A stretch of 64,000 nt of DNA from Proteus vulgaris (GCA_901472505.1 LR590468.1:3819501-3883500); one strand, 5' to 3'. Counted from the stretch's first letter, positions 9,304-19,641 are shown. Notes: generated from the letters alone by a model not told the origin. Made by a program: numbers and translations.

Positions 9304-9732
9304 TTACGCGACAGCGTATTCTGAAAAACGCTTAATCAACGTTGTCACCATCGCATGTAAACCTTGTGTTCGAGAAGGCGTTAAGTGACTATCCAGTGCT
9401 AAGGATGAGAAATAATGTTTTACATCTGTTGCTAACGCTTGCTCGATTGTTTTACCTTGAAATAGGATAATAACCAAAGCAACTAACCCTTTAACAATGC
9501 CAGCATCGCTATCACCAGCAAGAATAAGTTGCTTATTCTCATTAAGAGAAACTGCAATCCAAACTTGGCTTTGACAACCTTCAATAAAATTAGCTGAAAT
9601 ACGTTGTTCATCTGTTAAAGGAGGAAGGCGCTCACCTAGCTCCATCATATAAAGATAACGTTGTTCCCAATCCTGACAACGAGAGAAATTACGTAATAAT
9701 TTTGCTTCATCTGGCAAATTAGCAACTGCCAT
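9304..9732 (-). CDS. sufE: Cysteine desulfuration protein SufE
   Basis: Accepts sulfur from SufS and hands it to the SufBCD scaffold during Fe-S cluster assembly under iron limitation or oxidative stress. It has 142 residues (E. coli 138). The sulfur-accepting Cys53 lies in ANFIEGCQSQVWI, equivalent to E. coli Cys51. It is the last gene of the leftward sufABCDSE operon, 23 bases after the restored sufS stop, with AAAGAGG upstream of its ATG. Confidence 0.96.
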   Translation of the reverse strand: MAVANLPDEAKLLRNFSRCQDWEQRYLYMMELGERLPPLTDEQRISANFIEGCQSQVWIAVSLNENKQLILAGDSDAGIVKGLVALVIILFQGKTIEQALATDVKHYFSSLALDSHLTPSRTQGLHAMVTTLIKRFSEYAVA

Positions 9733-9755
9733 GAATAACCTCTTTGTTTTAATCT

Positions 9756-10993
9756 TTAATCTAATAGCATTTCGACACGCAATAGCGCATTAACCAGTGC
9801 ATCTATATCATTTTTATTGGTATATAACCCTAGAGATGCGCGACACATTGCAGGAACCTGATAATAATCCATAATTGGCATAGCACAATGATGCCCAGTA
9901 CGGATAGCAATACCATAATTATCAAGAAAAGCCCCACATCATAAGCGTGATGTTTCCCTAAATTAAAGGCTATTACACCTTGGCGAGAATCATTGCCATA
10001 TAGCGTTAAGGACTTCACTTTTTGTAGCTGCTCTTGTGCATACTCCATTATACTATTTTCATATTCCGCAATATTTTTCATGCCCAAATTTGAAAGATAA
10101 TCTAATGCTGCACCTAAGCCAATCATCCCCATAATGTTAGGCGTACCTGCTTCAAAACGCCAAGGCGCATCCGCATAGGTAATATCACCATTGATATGGA
10201 CATGTTTTATCATTGCACCACCACCTTCCCAAGGTGGTAATTCATCGAGTACGGCTTTTTTACCGTATAACAAGCCAATTCCTGTGGGCCCATAAAGTTT
10301 ATGTCCACTACAAACAAAGAAGTCACAATCAAGTTGTGAAACATTGATGGATTGATGCATTGCACTTTGCGCACCATCAAGCAATATATGTAATTCACCA
10401 CCTTGCTCAATTGCATATTGACGAGCATCACGAATAATTTGAGCGACTGGATTCACTGTGCCCAATACATTTGATTGATGAGTTAGGCTGAGTAATTTGG
10501 TTCGCTCATCAATTAAGTGAGGCAATTGAGCAAAATCGAGCGTGCCGTCTTGCAACAACGGTAACACACGAACATTAAAGCCATACTGTTTTGCTAACAT
10601 ATACCACGGAACAATATTTGCGTGATGTTCCATTTCTGTGATGATGATATTATCACCATCATTCAAAAATCGTTGACTATAAACGTTCGCAATTAGGTTG
10701 ATCCCTTCCGTTGTGCCTTTAACAAAGACTATCTCTTCTTCACTATTGGCACCTAAAAAATCACAGGCTTTTTTACGGACATTTTCAACTAACGTTGTCG
10801 CATTTGCACTTAATGTGTGAATGCCACGGTGAACCGCGGCATATTGTGTTAAGGCAAATTGTTTTTCATGTTCAATGACGCAAGCCGGTTTCTGAGCACT
10901 TGCGGCACTATCGAGATAAACCAAAGGTTTTCCTTTCACTTGTTGTGAAAGAATTGGAAAATCATCTCGCGCTTTTTCAATGGAATGCGTCAT
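9756..10993 (-). CDS. sufS: Cysteine desulfurase SufS, frameshifted near the C-terminus
   Basis: A PLP enzyme that takes sulfur from cysteine (leaving alanine) for the Suf pathway. As read, the frame runs to 9830 and ends in an unrelated tail after HHAYDVG. One missing base at 9927-9935 (a run of four A's or four C's on the plus strand) explains this. Adding it restores [18 protein letters not shown] with the active-site Cys, and the frame then runs to a TAA at 9756-9758, giving 412 residues (E. coli 406). The PLP lysine motif [12 protein letters not shown] is intact upstream. Many genes in this window carry the same kind of one-base error, so a sequencing deletion is likelier than a real truncation. 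A true loss of the catalytic Cys would inactivate the enzyme. Confidence 0.9.
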
Positions 10994-11004
10994 AATGCCT
11001 TATT

Positions 11005-12312
11005 TTACACCTCTAATAAGCGCTGATTAATCCTGTCTAATACAAGGGATTTAATCACGCTATTTTCTAGTGATTCAGTTAATTCGGCCGCAAACGCATG
11101 AATGATCATTTTACGGGCATCACTTAAAGAAATGCCACGCGAGCGCAGATAGAACAACTGTTCATCATCAATTCGACCTACAGTAGCACCATGGCTACAT
11201 TTCACATCATCAGCATAAATTTCAAGTTGAGGTTTAGTATCGATTTGTGCTTTTTCGCCCAGCAACAGATTGTTATTAGTCATTTGACCATCTGTTTTTA
11301 ATGCTTGAGGTGTTACCGTGATCATCCCGTTAAATACGGCTTTTCCTGCATCCATTGCAATGCTTTTATGCAGTTGGCGACTTTGGCAATTTTTCTCACC
11401 ATGAACCAACCATGTACGGGTATCAGCAATTTCATCGGCTTTAGGTAATACAACACTATTCATCGACAGCGCTGTATTTTCACCTTTTAGCGCAGAGCTA
11501 GTATGATGACGACTAAGTTTAGCCCCCAATAAGAAAGCATAACTATTAACTCGAGCATCACGACCTATTGTGAGATCGTTGTGTGCAAAGTGCTGACTTT
11601 CTGCATTTTCAAAACTTAATTTGATATGGTTAAAAGAGGCATTATCGCCGATCGTTGCCGTTAATCTTGCTCCTGTAAAATGACGGTTTTCACTCTCACT
11701 GCTAATATAGTGCTCTACCACTTGCATCTGGGTATTTGCACCAACATCAAGATGAAAACGATAATTTGCACTATTTACCTCAGCACTTTGATCCCCCTGA
11801 GTAATATTGAGGATATAAAGCGGTTTATCCGCAATAACACCGTTTTTCAGGGTAATAAGCAAAGGATGTGGCGCTAAACTTTCAACTAAATGCAGGAAGA
11901 TTTCACTATTTACCGCTTTAGGTAATTCACTTTGGTTATCAAGTAAAGTGACTTGATAAGGACCAAAATCTTTACTGCTTTCTATTGGTGAAAATGTACC
12001 ATTCACCATAACAATACGGTAGCAATCAAAAGATAATGCGTGTTTAGCTATTAAACTTTGCACCTCAAAAGGTGGCAACTGTTGATAGCGTTGGCTTAGC
12101 GTTTCTTCTAAAGGCGTATAATGCCAATCTTCATGGCGATAAGCAGGGAAACCTATTTTCTCAACTTGCAACCAATGATTACGAGCGTTGAGATTATCGT
12201 CACCTTTACGTTGATGATATAAAGACGAAAATACTTTTAATGCTTGTTGATTACGCTGTTCAACTTGACGCTGTTTTTCACGCTTTTCATTGAGGGTCAA
12301 TAAGCCAGCCAT
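11005..12312 (-). CDS. sufD: Fe-S cluster scaffold protein SufD
   Basis: A partner of SufB and SufC in the SufBC2D scaffold on which Fe-S clusters are built. I place the start at the ATG at 12312 (MAGLLTLNEKREK), not the upstream in-frame ATG at 12411, because the extra residues are sufC read out of frame and E. coli SufD also begins MAG. That gives 435 residues. The C-terminal beta-helix core is clear (GATVGRIDDEQLFYLRSRG), and the conserved His before it (KCSHGATVG) sits at the SufB-SufD interface. The start overlaps the end of sufC by 26 bases, implying translational coupling. Confidence 0.95.
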   Translation of the reverse strand: MAGLLTLNEKREKQRQVEQRNQQALKVFSSLYHQRKGDDNLNARNHWLQVEKIGFPAYRHEDWHYTPLEETLSQRYQQLPPFEVQSLIAKHALSFDCYRIVMVNGTFSPIESSKDFGPYQVTLLDNQSELPKAVNSEIFLHLVESLAPHPLLITLKNGVIADKPLYILNITQGDQSAEVNSANYRFHLDVGANTQMQVVEHYISSESENRHFTGARLTATIGDNASFNHIKLSFENAESQHFAHNDLTIGRDARVNSYAFLLGAKLSRHHTSSALKGENTALSMNSVVLPKADEIADTRTWLVHGEKNCQSRQLHKSIAMDAGKAVFNGMITVTPQALKTDGQMTNNNLLLGEKAQIDTKPQLEIYADDVKCSHGATVGRIDDEQLFYLRSRGISLSDARKMIIHAFAAELTESLENSVIKSLVLDRINQRLLEV

Positions 12313-13033
12313 AACCTTGTTCCTCCAATTTTTGCGCCAATGAAAAATCACCTGATTTAATGATTTTTCCCTGATAAAGCACATGCACAAAATCAGGTTT
12401 AATATAATCAAGAATACGTTGGTAGTGTGTTACAACGATAAATGCACGTTTACCATCACGCAGGCTGTTAACACCTTGAGACACGATTTTTAATGCGTCG
12501 ATATCAAGGCCTGAGTCGGTTTCATCTAAAATACATAGTTCAGGCTCTAACGCAGCCATTTGCAAAATATCGTTACGTTTTTTCTCACCACCAGAAAATC
12601 CCACATTGACTGAGCGTGTTAATAAATCTTGTGGCATATCCAGCAACTTGATTTTATCTTCAATAAAATCTTCAAAATCAAAGCGATCTAATGGTTCTTG
12701 CCCACGATATTCTCTTACCGCATTCACTGAAGATTGCAAGAAAAACTGATTGCTAACACCGGGAATTTCAACAGGGTATTGAAACGCCATAAAAATACCT
12801 TCACCCGCACGATCTTCAGGTTCTAACTCTAATAAATCTTTATTTTTAAAAGTGATAGAACCTTCATCGACTTCATATTCTTCACGGCCAGCAAGTGTTG
12901 CTGATAAGGTGCTTTTACCTGAACCATTGGGTCCCATAATCGCATGAACCTCACCTGCACGCACTTGCAAATCTAGTCCTTTGAGGATTTCATTGCCTTC
13001 AACACTGACATGTAAATTTTTAATATCTAACAT
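12287..13033 (-). CDS. sufC: Fe-S assembly ATPase SufC
   Basis: An ABC-type ATPase that powers conformational change in SufBC2D and is cytosolic rather than a transporter part. It has 248 residues. The Walker A motif GPNGSGKST is at about 34-42, the family signature FSGGEKKRN follows, and Walker B ends LCILDETDSGLD, where SufC-type ATPases have ETDSGLD instead of the transporter EPTSALD. It lies 44 bases after sufB and its 3' end overlaps sufD. Confidence 0.97.
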   Translation of the reverse strand: MLDIKNLHVSVEGNEILKGLDLQVRAGEVHAIMGPNGSGKSTLSATLAGREEYEVDEGSITFKNKDLLELEPEDRAGEGIFMAFQYPVEIPGVSNQFFLQSSVNAVREYRGQEPLDRFDFEDFIEDKIKLLDMPQDLLTRSVNVGFSGGEKKRNDILQMAALEPELCILDETDSGLDIDALKIVSQGVNSLRDGKRAFIVVTHYQRILDYIKPDFVHVLYQGKIIKSGDFSLAQKLEEQGYGWLIDPQ

Positions 13034-13077
13034 AATATATGCCTTCGGTATCTTTATACCCAGAATTTGGTTAATGC

Positions 13078-14580
13078 TTAACCAACGCTATGTTCTAAGC
13101 TGATTGCTAATAATTTTTGTGCTTCTACAGCAAATTCCAGCGGTAATTCTGAGAATACATCTTTACAAAATCCGTTTACAATCATTGAGATTGCATCATC
13201 TTCACTTAATCCACGCTGACGACAATAAAACAGTTGATCTTCACCAATGCGTGACGTTGTCGCTTCGTGTTCAAGCTGGGCAGAGTTATTCATTACCTCA
13301 ACATATGGGAAGGTATGTGCACCACACTGCGTACCAATTAACATGGAATCACATTGTGTGAAGTTACGGGCATTTTTAGCACCAGGGAGCACTTTTACAA
13401 GTCCACGGTAACTATTTTGACTTTTACCCGCTGAGATACCTTTAGAGATAATGGTTGATTTGGTATTTTTACCAATATGGATCATTTTAGTGCCGGTATC
13501 TGCTTGTTGATTACCGTTAGTTAAGGCAACCGAGAAAAATTCAGCAGTAGAATTATCCCCTTTTAAAATTACACTTGGGTATTTCCATGTGATTGCAGAA
13601 CCTGTTTCTGATTGCGTCCATGACATTTTGGCGTTTTCACCTTCGCAGATAGCACGCTTAGTCACAAAGTTAAGGATCCCCCCTTCACTATCGCCACCAG
13701 AGAACCAGTTTTGTACCGTAGAATATTTTACTTCGGCATCTTTATGGATAATGACTTCTACTACAGCGGCGTGAAGTTGATAACTGTCGCGAACGGGAGC
13801 TGAACAACCTTCGATATAACTGACATAACTGCCTTCATCAGCGACCAGAATAGTTCGTTCAAATTGACCTGTTTGTGCCGCATTGATACGGAAATAAGTC
13901 GATAACTCCATAGGGCAACGTACCCCTTTGGGAATATAGACAAAAGTACCATCAGACGCGACCGCGGCATTCAGTGCGGCAAAATAGTTATCATGACTTG
14001 AAACAACAGTCCCTAAATATTGGCGCACTAAATCAGGATATTCTTGAATAGCTTCACTAAATGAGCAGAAAATAATGCCATGTTCAGCAAGTTCTTCACG
14101 ATATGTCGTTGAAACAGAAACCGAGTCAAAAATCGCATCAACAGCAACCGCTTGCCCTTCTCTTACAGGCACGCCTAGTTGATTGAAGGCATCTTCGACT
14201 TCTTTGGTTAAATAATCTTGTGCAACTTGTTTATCATCCGCCACCGCTTCATTTGTATCACTAGCACAACTACCATTAGCACAACATGAACTACAAGATG
14301 GTGCTGAATAATAACTATAATCCTGATAATTAAGTGCTGGATAATCCGCTTTTAACCAATGCGGTTCTTCCATTTCTAACCAATGGCGATAAGCATCTAA
14401 ACGAAATTCCAGCATCCATTCTGGTTCATTTCTTTTTGCCGATATTGCACGCACAACCGCTTCATTTAACCCTTTTTCTAAGGCATCGGTTGAGATATCG
14501 GTATAAAAACCTTCTTTATAGTGATGATCACTTAGCCATCCCTGAACTTCATCACCAATTTCAACATTGCTCTGAGACAT
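13078..14580 (-). CDS. sufB: Fe-S cluster scaffold protein SufB
   Basis: Core of the SufBC2D scaffold, which accepts sulfur from SufE and holds the nascent cluster. It has 500 residues (E. coli 495). An N-terminal region carries a Cys-rich stretch ([16 protein letters not shown]). The long beta-helix core includes [16 protein letters not shown], and the C-terminal block [11 protein letters not shown] carries the Cys linked to cluster assembly in E. coli. It follows sufA by 17 bases. No frame problem is seen. Confidence 0.97.
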   Translation of the reverse strand: MSQSNVEIGDEVQGWLSDHHYKEGFYTDISTDALEKGLNEAVVRAISAKRNEPEWMLEFRLDAYRHWLEMEEPHWLKADYPALNYQDYSYYSAPSCSSCCANGSCASDTNEAVADDKQVAQDYLTKEVEDAFNQLGVPVREGQAVAVDAIFDSVSVSTTYREELAEHGIIFCSFSEAIQEYPDLVRQYLGTVVSSHDNYFAALNAAVASDGTFVYIPKGVRCPMELSTYFRINAAQTGQFERTILVADEGSYVSYIEGCSAPVRDSYQLHAAVVEVIIHKDAEVKYSTVQNWFSGGDSEGGILNFVTKRAICEGENAKMSWTQSETGSAITWKYPSVILKGDNSTAEFFSVALTNGNQQADTGTKMIHIGKNTKSTIISKGISAGKSQNSYRGLVKVLPGAKNARNFTQCDSMLIGTQCGAHTFPYVEVMNNSAQLEHEATTSRIGEDQLFYCRQRGLSEDDAISMIVNGFCKDVFSELPLEFAVEAQKLLAISLEHSVG

Positions 14581-14597
14581 AATCTAACTTCACTATG

Positions 14598-14966
14598 TTA
14601 TACCCCAAAGCTCTCACCACATCCGCAGACGTTTTGAGCTTTAGGATTATTAAATTTAAACATTTGATTAAGTCCTTCACGAACATAATCAACAACAAGC
14701 CCATCGATGAATGGCATTGCTTTCAATGAAACAAACAATTTTGCGCCATTATGTTCATAAACAATGTCGTCTTCACTGGGACCTGTAGCGAGTTCAATAA
14801 CATAACCATACCCAGTACAACCAGAGGGTTTGATATTTAAGGAAAGCCCCTGTTTTTCAGGATTTTTCTCAACTAAATGACAAATATGTTTTGCTGCGTT
14901 ATCTGTTAGTACAATACCTTGCCAAGCAGTCTCATTAAGAGAAAATGTTTCAACGTTGTTTGTCAT
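14598..14966 (-). CDS. sufA: A-type Fe-S cluster carrier SufA
   Basis: Carries Fe-S clusters from the Suf scaffold to target proteins. The ATG at 14966 is chosen over the one at 14978 because GAGG lies at the right distance before it and because it yields exactly 122 residues, the E. coli length. The three cluster ligands fall at Cys50 (KPSGCTGYG), Cys114 and Cys116 (CGCGESFGV), identical to E. coli positions. It is the first gene of the suf operon. A Fur box lies about 50 bases upstream. Confidence 0.96.
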   Translation of the reverse strand: MTNNVETFSLNETAWQGIVLTDNAAKHICHLVEKNPEKQGLSLNIKPSGCTGYGYVIELATGPSEDDIVYEHNGAKLFVSLKAMPFIDGLVVDYVREGLNQMFKFNNPKAQNVCGCGESFGV

Positions 14967-15013
14967 TACTAACCTCATTTCGAAAGGAGATTGATATCTT
15001 TCCTGACACTAAT

Positions 15014-15032
15014 GGTAATGATAACCCTTATC
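15014..15032 (-). promoter_or_regulatory. Fur box upstream of sufA
   Basis: GGTAATGATAACCCTTATC matches the 19-base consensus GATAATGATAATCATTATC at 16 of 19 positions and sits 48 bases before the sufA start. Fur repression of suf when iron is plentiful is established in E. coli. I could not pick out IscR or OxyR sites. The remaining stretch to 15382 is AT-rich and shows no gene. Confidence 0.75.
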
Positions 15033-15382
15033 ACTTCAACCATGTCTTTTGAAAGGATATTCTGTAAATGTGTATTTTTTGTTCTATTTTTGCACTTATT
15101 TTGTTAATAACACATGTTAACGCAATGTAATATAACACTTTTATATTTTTTTATTCTAAAAAATAAAACTTTTAATTTTTCTTATATTTCGCACAATACG
15201 CATATAAGTTGCAAAATAAATACACTTTATATGTTATCACTGAAATTTAGAGAAAAAAGCATAAAAGTGTGTTTTTACAACTAGCTTATTGAGCTTACTC
15301 ACATTCATTTTTATGCTTTGATGAGGGATAAGATAGCACCACTTATGTGATGACCTCTTATTGGTTTGTGTGCTCTTCGATG

Positions 15383-16000
15383 TTATTTATTAATAGTGAT
15401 GGTTTGAATATATTTGTCTGTACATTCAAGAGTTTGACTGTTTTTTTGTTTGTTCGATTGGCTATTGAAATTACTAATTAATTGCAGTTGCCATACTCGA
15501 TTCGTTTTAAGATCTGCCGCTAAAATACCTTCATAGCTCACATTCTCTTTTGCATATTTTCCTTCAAAAAGGACATGTCGACTTTCAACATTTGAAATCG
15601 TTAATGGTTTTATTGATGTTAAAATTTCATTCATGCCATCTATTGCCGCAATATTATCAATGATGCCTTGTGCGCCAGCATCAACATCATAGGTCATTGC
15701 ATCGATCATTTTAAAATAAACCAGACGAACCTCTGATAGATCACAAATAGGTTGTGATTTATAAACTATCATTTCTGTTGTAACGTCCTGCACATTATCA
15801 GGCAACATCTTAAAATAGTTTTCAGTATCTTCTCTGCTCATTGAAAATACTGTGGGATACGTCATATTAAAACCAGAAACAGTTTGTACAGGAATATTAC
15901 TTATATTATTAGTTTCAGAGGCAGAATTATTATCACATCCGGTGAGTACTAAACCTGCGATTAATAATATTGTGGTGTTGAATTTTGAAATAGTTAACAT
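15383..16000 (-). CDS. Predicted lipoprotein of unknown function, behind a Fur box
   Basis: I do not recognise this family. The protein has a lipoprotein signal: a hydrophobic helix ending LVLTGC, giving a lipidated Cys at about residue 22, followed by an Asn/Ser-rich linker. Asp-Asn after the Cys could favour inner-membrane retention, by the +2 Asp rule. The rest is about 180 residues of mixed alpha/beta character with two further cysteines (QPICDLSE and TLECTDKY) that could form a disulfide. Starts at 16000 or 16009 are both possible. The longer frame from 16042 is unlikely because it would cover the Fur box at 16027-16041. It occupies the place of ydiH in E. coli, between sufA and menI. 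The Fur box implies induction by iron limitation. Confidence 0.7.
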   Translation of the reverse strand: MLTISKFNTTILLIAGLVLTGCDNNSASETNNISNIPVQTVSGFNMTYPTVFSMSREDTENYFKMLPDNVQDVTTEMIVYKSQPICDLSEVRLVYFKMIDAMTYDVDAGAQGIIDNIAAIDGMNEILTSIKPLTISNVESRHVLFEGKYAKENVSYEGILAADLKTNRVWQLQLISNFNSQSNKQKNSQTLECTDKYIQTITINK

Positions 16001-16026
16001 TGTGAACATCTTTTCTTTTATTATGA

Positions 16027-16041
16027 AGATAATGATTATCA
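16027..16041 (-). promoter_or_regulatory. Fur box upstream of the lipoprotein gene
   Basis: AGATAATGATTATCA matches the 15-base Fur consensus TGATAATNATTATCA at 13 of the 14 fixed positions. It lies 27 bases before the preferred start at 16000, where an operator would overlap the promoter. Confidence 0.8.
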
Positions 16042-16125
16042 TTAAAAATAAAATTTAAATAAAGAATAATTTTTATTTTCGTTCTCTATTTTTGTTCTTT
16101 TTTTCACATTACCTATAAATACAAA

Positions 16126-16160
16126 AAACGCACAAAGCGAGTATTTCACTTTGTGCGTTT
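16126..16160 (-). terminator. menI terminator
   Basis: A perfect 12-bp stem, AAACGCACAAAG (16126-16137) and CTTTGTGCGTTT (16149-16160), with an 11-base loop. On the minus strand the stem runs into a T stretch, just past the menI stop. Confidence 0.85.
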
Positions 16161-16174
16161 GACTTTTTACTTTC

Positions 16175-16588
16175 TTAAGAAATAACCGATGTGGTTAATC
16201 TTGAAATACATACTTGACGATTTTCATCATCAAATATTTCTATTGACCAAACTTGATGAGAACGACCTAAATGAATAGGTTTACATACTCCTCTCACCTT
16301 GCCTTCTCTGGCTGAACGAATATGGTTAGCATTAATTTCTAAACCCACAATTTTCTGTTCGCCTTCAGTACAAAGATACCCAGCAACTGATCCCAGTGTT
16401 TCAGCTAAAACAACAGAAGCACCACCATGTAAAAGCCCTAAAGGTTGTTTTGTACGATGATCAACTGGCATGGTACCTTCAAGATAATCATCACCAAGAC
16501 ATGTTAATTCAATACCTAAATAGCTCATCATATTGTTTTGCCCAATATGATTAAGATGCTCGATAGTCGTTTCACGTTTCCATATCAT
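16175..16588 (-). CDS. menI: 1,4-dihydroxy-2-naphthoyl-CoA hydrolase (hotdog thioesterase MenI/YdiI)
   Basis: Hydrolyses DHNA-CoA in menaquinone biosynthesis; the family also acts on other acyl-CoAs. It has 137 residues with one hotdog fold. The motif LLHGGASVVLAETLGS contains the catalytic Glu63, at the same number as in E. coli YdiI. The start overlaps the ydiJ stop by 4 bases (ATGA), so the two are coupled, as in E. coli where ydiI and ydiJ are also adjacent near suf. Confidence 0.93.
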   Translation of the reverse strand: MIWKRETTIEHLNHIGQNNMMSYLGIELTCLGDDYLEGTMPVDHRTKQPLGLLHGGASVVLAETLGSVAGYLCTEGEQKIVGLEINANHIRSAREGKVRGVCKPIHLGRSHQVWSIEIFDDENRQVCISRLTTSVIS

Positions 16589-19500
16589 GGCATGATCTCC
16601 AAAAGTGCTTGTAATGGGTGTTTTAGCTCAATATTATCAATACGTTTTACCTGGCTACGACATGAATACCCGGTGCTTAAACAACGCATTGTTGGCAATG
16701 TTTTTAATGCATTACCCCATGAGAGTTGGTAAATACCCAACGAGTTTTCATAATTGTTCAGTTCATGTCCATAAGTACCCGCCATTCCACAACATCCCGT
16801 ACTCACAAATTCGAGTTGTTGCCCATAACGTTGAAAAATAGCCTGCCACTGTTTCATGCTTTGTGGTAGAGCTGTCACTTCTGTACAGTGTCCGAAAAGA
16901 TACCATTTTTCAGCATCATCACGAACTGATATTGGCTCAGAAACTAATTTACTTAACCATTCATGAACAAGTTGAACATTAAAATCACCACGCTTATCAC
17001 CCAGTATTTCTCGATATTCATCGCGATAGCAAAGTACTAATGCGGGATCAACGCCCACCATTGGAATGCCTAGTTTTGCAATCCGATTAAGCATAGTTGA
17101 CGTTTTTTGCGCTGTTTTACTAAATTTCTGTAAAAAACCTTTAATATGTTGTGCCTTACCATTAGGGGAAAATGGCAGTAAAACAGGTTTAAATCCAATC
17201 TTTTCAATTAGTTTAATAAAATCTGCAACCACTTTTGCATCGTAATAACTGGTAAAGGGATCTTGCACCACCAACACATAATGACTCCGTTGCTTATCCG
17301 ATAAGCATTCTAAATCTTCTAACGTCATATCTAGAGCATGATGCCCAGCTAATAGCTGTTTTAATGTTGGCGATGACAGCAACGGTAAATCAATCATGCC
17401 TATCGTATGTTTACTCAATGACTGTACCAATGGTTGCTTCATAAAAAAGTTAAAGAACCCCGGCGCTTTAGCCATAATGGGTGTTGTTAGCTCAACATTC
17501 GCAACAATATGATCTTTTAATGGCCTTAAATAGCGCTGGTGATAAAGTTCAGTAAACTTAGAACGAAACGAGGGTACATCAATTTTAATCGGGCACTGAG
17601 TCGAACACGCTTTACAAGCCAAACAACCGTTCATTGCTGCTTTCACTTCATGTGAAAAATCATATTCCCCGCGTTTTGCTTTCCATGTATTACGTGTTTT
17701 CTCTATCAAACTTCTTAAACTAGATTTATTGTTCTCAAAACTAGATTCAAGTTGTTTTGGGCTAACACCTTGCTCGGTTAATAATCGTAACCATTCTCGT
17801 ACAAGTGTGGCTCGCCCTTTAGGTGAATGAATGCGTTGTCCGCTAATTTTCATTGAAGGACACATAGGGCTATTCGCATCAAAATTAAAACAAAGCCCAT
17901 TGCCATTACAGTCTAAAGCTCCTTTAAAATCTTGACGGACAGATAAAGGGATAGTGCGATCAAACGTGCCTCGTTTAACAGTATCGACTTGTTTCATTGG
18001 TTCATCGACCTCTAACGGAGGGCAGATTTTTCCAGGATTAAGCCTATTTCGAGGATCGAACACCGTTTTTATTTGACGAAGTTCGTGATAGAGCGTTTCA
18101 CCAAAAAATTCGGGGCTGTATTGCGCTCTAAAGCCTTTCCCGTGTTCACCCCAAAGCAAACCGCCATATTTAGCGGTTAACGTGACAATGTCATCTGAGA
18201 TAGATTTCATCAATAATTCTTGTTGTGGATCGCACATATCAAGTGCAGGTCTTACGTGCAATACACCTGCATCAACGTGGCCAAACATGCCATAATGAAG
18301 CTGGTGCCTATCGAGCAATGCCCTAAACTCTGTAATATAATCAGCCAGATGTTCTGGTGGTACACAGGTATCTTCCACAAAAGGAATAGGTTTGGCTTGT
18401 CCTTTGGCATTACCTAATAAACCCACAGCCTTTTTACGCATGGCATAAATACGGTTAATATCCGCTAACTCATGACACACTTGATAACCAATAACTCCCC
18501 CTTGCCCTTCTTTCATTAATGAGTCTAATCGTTGGCATAATGATGTGACTTGAGAATGAATCAATACTTCATCGTCACCCGCAAATTCAACAATATTAAG
18601 CCCTTGCATATCTTTATTAGGTATATCGGTGATCAATTCTTTGACGGAGTGCCACACAATATCTTCACGAGCAAGATTTAATACTTTAGAATCAACGGTT
18701 TCAACAGAAAGTGCGTTGGCTTTAACTAAAAAAGGGGCATTACGCAATGCAGAATCAAAAGAGTCATATTTTACATTGACTAAACTACGCTGTTTAGGGA
18801 TAGGTGTAATATCTAAAGTTGCTTCTGTAATAAACGCCAGTGTACCTTCTGACCCCGTTAAAATCCGTGTTAAATCAAAACGTTTCATATCATCACTAAA
18901 AACATGGCGCAGATCGTAACCCGTTAAAAACCGATTCAATTTAGGGAACTTTTCAAGAATAAGTTTCCGTTGCGCTTTGCAACGGGATAAAACCGTTCGA
19001 TAAACTTTACCGATAGCAGAGCTTTCTTGTGCAATGTTCTCGGCTAATGCAGTATCCATGGCTCGTGTTTCAAGGAGTTCTCCTCCTAGCAATACAGCTC
19101 TAACGCCAAGAACGTGGTCAGAGGTTTTACCGTAAACCATAGAACCTTGCCCTGACGCATCCGTATTAATCATCCCACCTAATGTGGCACGGTTACTAGT
19201 AGAAAGTTCTGGTGCAAAAAAGAAACCATAGGGTTTTAAAAAAAGGTTTAGTTCATCTTTTATTACACCTGCTTCAACTTTAACCCAGCGTTCTTCTGGG
19301 TTTATCTCGATAATTCGTTTCATATAACGAGATAAATCGACCACGATACCATCAGTCAATGCCTGCCCATTGGTTCCGGTACCTCCACCTCTCGGTGTCA
19401 AAGAAAGCGAGTGAAATTTGGATTCATCAACCAGGCGAGCAACAATAGTGACGTCAGCCGTTGAGCGAGGAAAAACCACCGCCTGTGGCAATAACTGGTA

Positions 19501-19641
19501 AATACTATTATCTGTTGCCATAGTGAGTCTGTCAGCATAACTGCTGGAGATATCACCGGTGAAGCCATTTTTTCGAAGAGTATCAAGAAATTCTGTTGTG
19601 AGTTCACTAACTTGCGGTGCTTGCGATATACGTGGGATCAT
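16585..19641 (-). CDS. ydiJ: FAD-linked oxidoreductase with Fe-S domain, YdiJ family (D-2-hydroxyglutarate dehydrogenase type)
   Basis: A 1018-residue multidomain enzyme: an FAD-binding PCMH domain at the N-terminus (LTPRGGGTGTNGQALTDG binds the FAD diphosphate), a FAD-oxidase C-terminal domain (FGHVDAGVLHVRP, and the HGKG motif), then a ferredoxin-like domain with CLACKACSTQCPIKIDVP, and a C-terminal cysteine-rich region (STGCCGMAGTYGHE). E. coli YdiJ has the same plan and has been assigned D-2-hydroxyglutarate dehydrogenase activity. The substrate here is inferred from that homologue. It is transcribed divergently from ydiK and coupled to menI. The frame is intact over 3 kb despite errors in nearby genes. 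Confidence 0.92.
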   Translation of the reverse strand: MIPRISQAPQVSELTTEFLDTLRKNGFTGDISSSYADRLTMATDNSIYQLLPQAVVFPRSTADVTIVARLVDESKFHSLSLTPRGGGTGTNGQALTDGIVVDLSRYMKRIIEINPEERWVKVEAGVIKDELNLFLKPYGFFFAPELSTSNRATLGGMINTDASGQGSMVYGKTSDHVLGVRAVLLGGELLETRAMDTALAENIAQESSAIGKVYRTVLSRCKAQRKLILEKFPKLNRFLTGYDLRHVFSDDMKRFDLTRILTGSEGTLAFITEATLDITPIPKQRSLVNVKYDSFDSALRNAPFLVKANALSVETVDSKVLNLAREDIVWHSVKELITDIPNKDMQGLNIVEFAGDDEVLIHSQVTSLCQRLDSLMKEGQGGVIGYQVCHELADINRIYAMRKKAVGLLGNAKGQAKPIPFVEDTCVPPEHLADYITEFRALLDRHQLHYGMFGHVDAGVLHVRPALDMCDPQQELLMKSISDDIVTLTAKYGGLLWGEHGKGFRAQYSPEFFGETLYHELRQIKTVFDPRNRLNPGKICPPLEVDEPMKQVDTVKRGTFDRTIPLSVRQDFKGALDCNGNGLCFNFDANSPMCPSMKISGQRIHSPKGRATLVREWLRLLTEQGVSPKQLESSFENNKSSLRSLIEKTRNTWKAKRGEYDFSHEVKAAMNGCLACKACSTQCPIKIDVPSFRSKFTELYHQRYLRPLKDHIVANVELTTPIMAKAPGFFNFFMKQPLVQSLSKHTIGMIDLPLLSSPTLKQLLAGHHALDMTLEDLECLSDKQRSHYVLVVQDPFTSYYDAKVVADFIKLIEKIGFKPVLLPFSPNGKAQHIKGFLQKFSKTAQKTSTMLNRIAKLGIPMVGVDPALVLCYRDEYREILGDKRGDFNVQLVHEWLSKLVSEPISVRDDAEKWYLFGHCTEVTALPQSMKQWQAIFQRYGQQLEFVSTGCCGMAGTYGHELNNYENSLGIYQLSWGNALKTLPTMRCLSTGYSCRSQVKRIDNIELKHPLQALLEIMP

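Noticed and set aside
12313..12411. 33-residue N-terminal extension of SufD
   Set aside because: It is sufC coding sequence read in another frame. The MAG start at 12312 matches the family.
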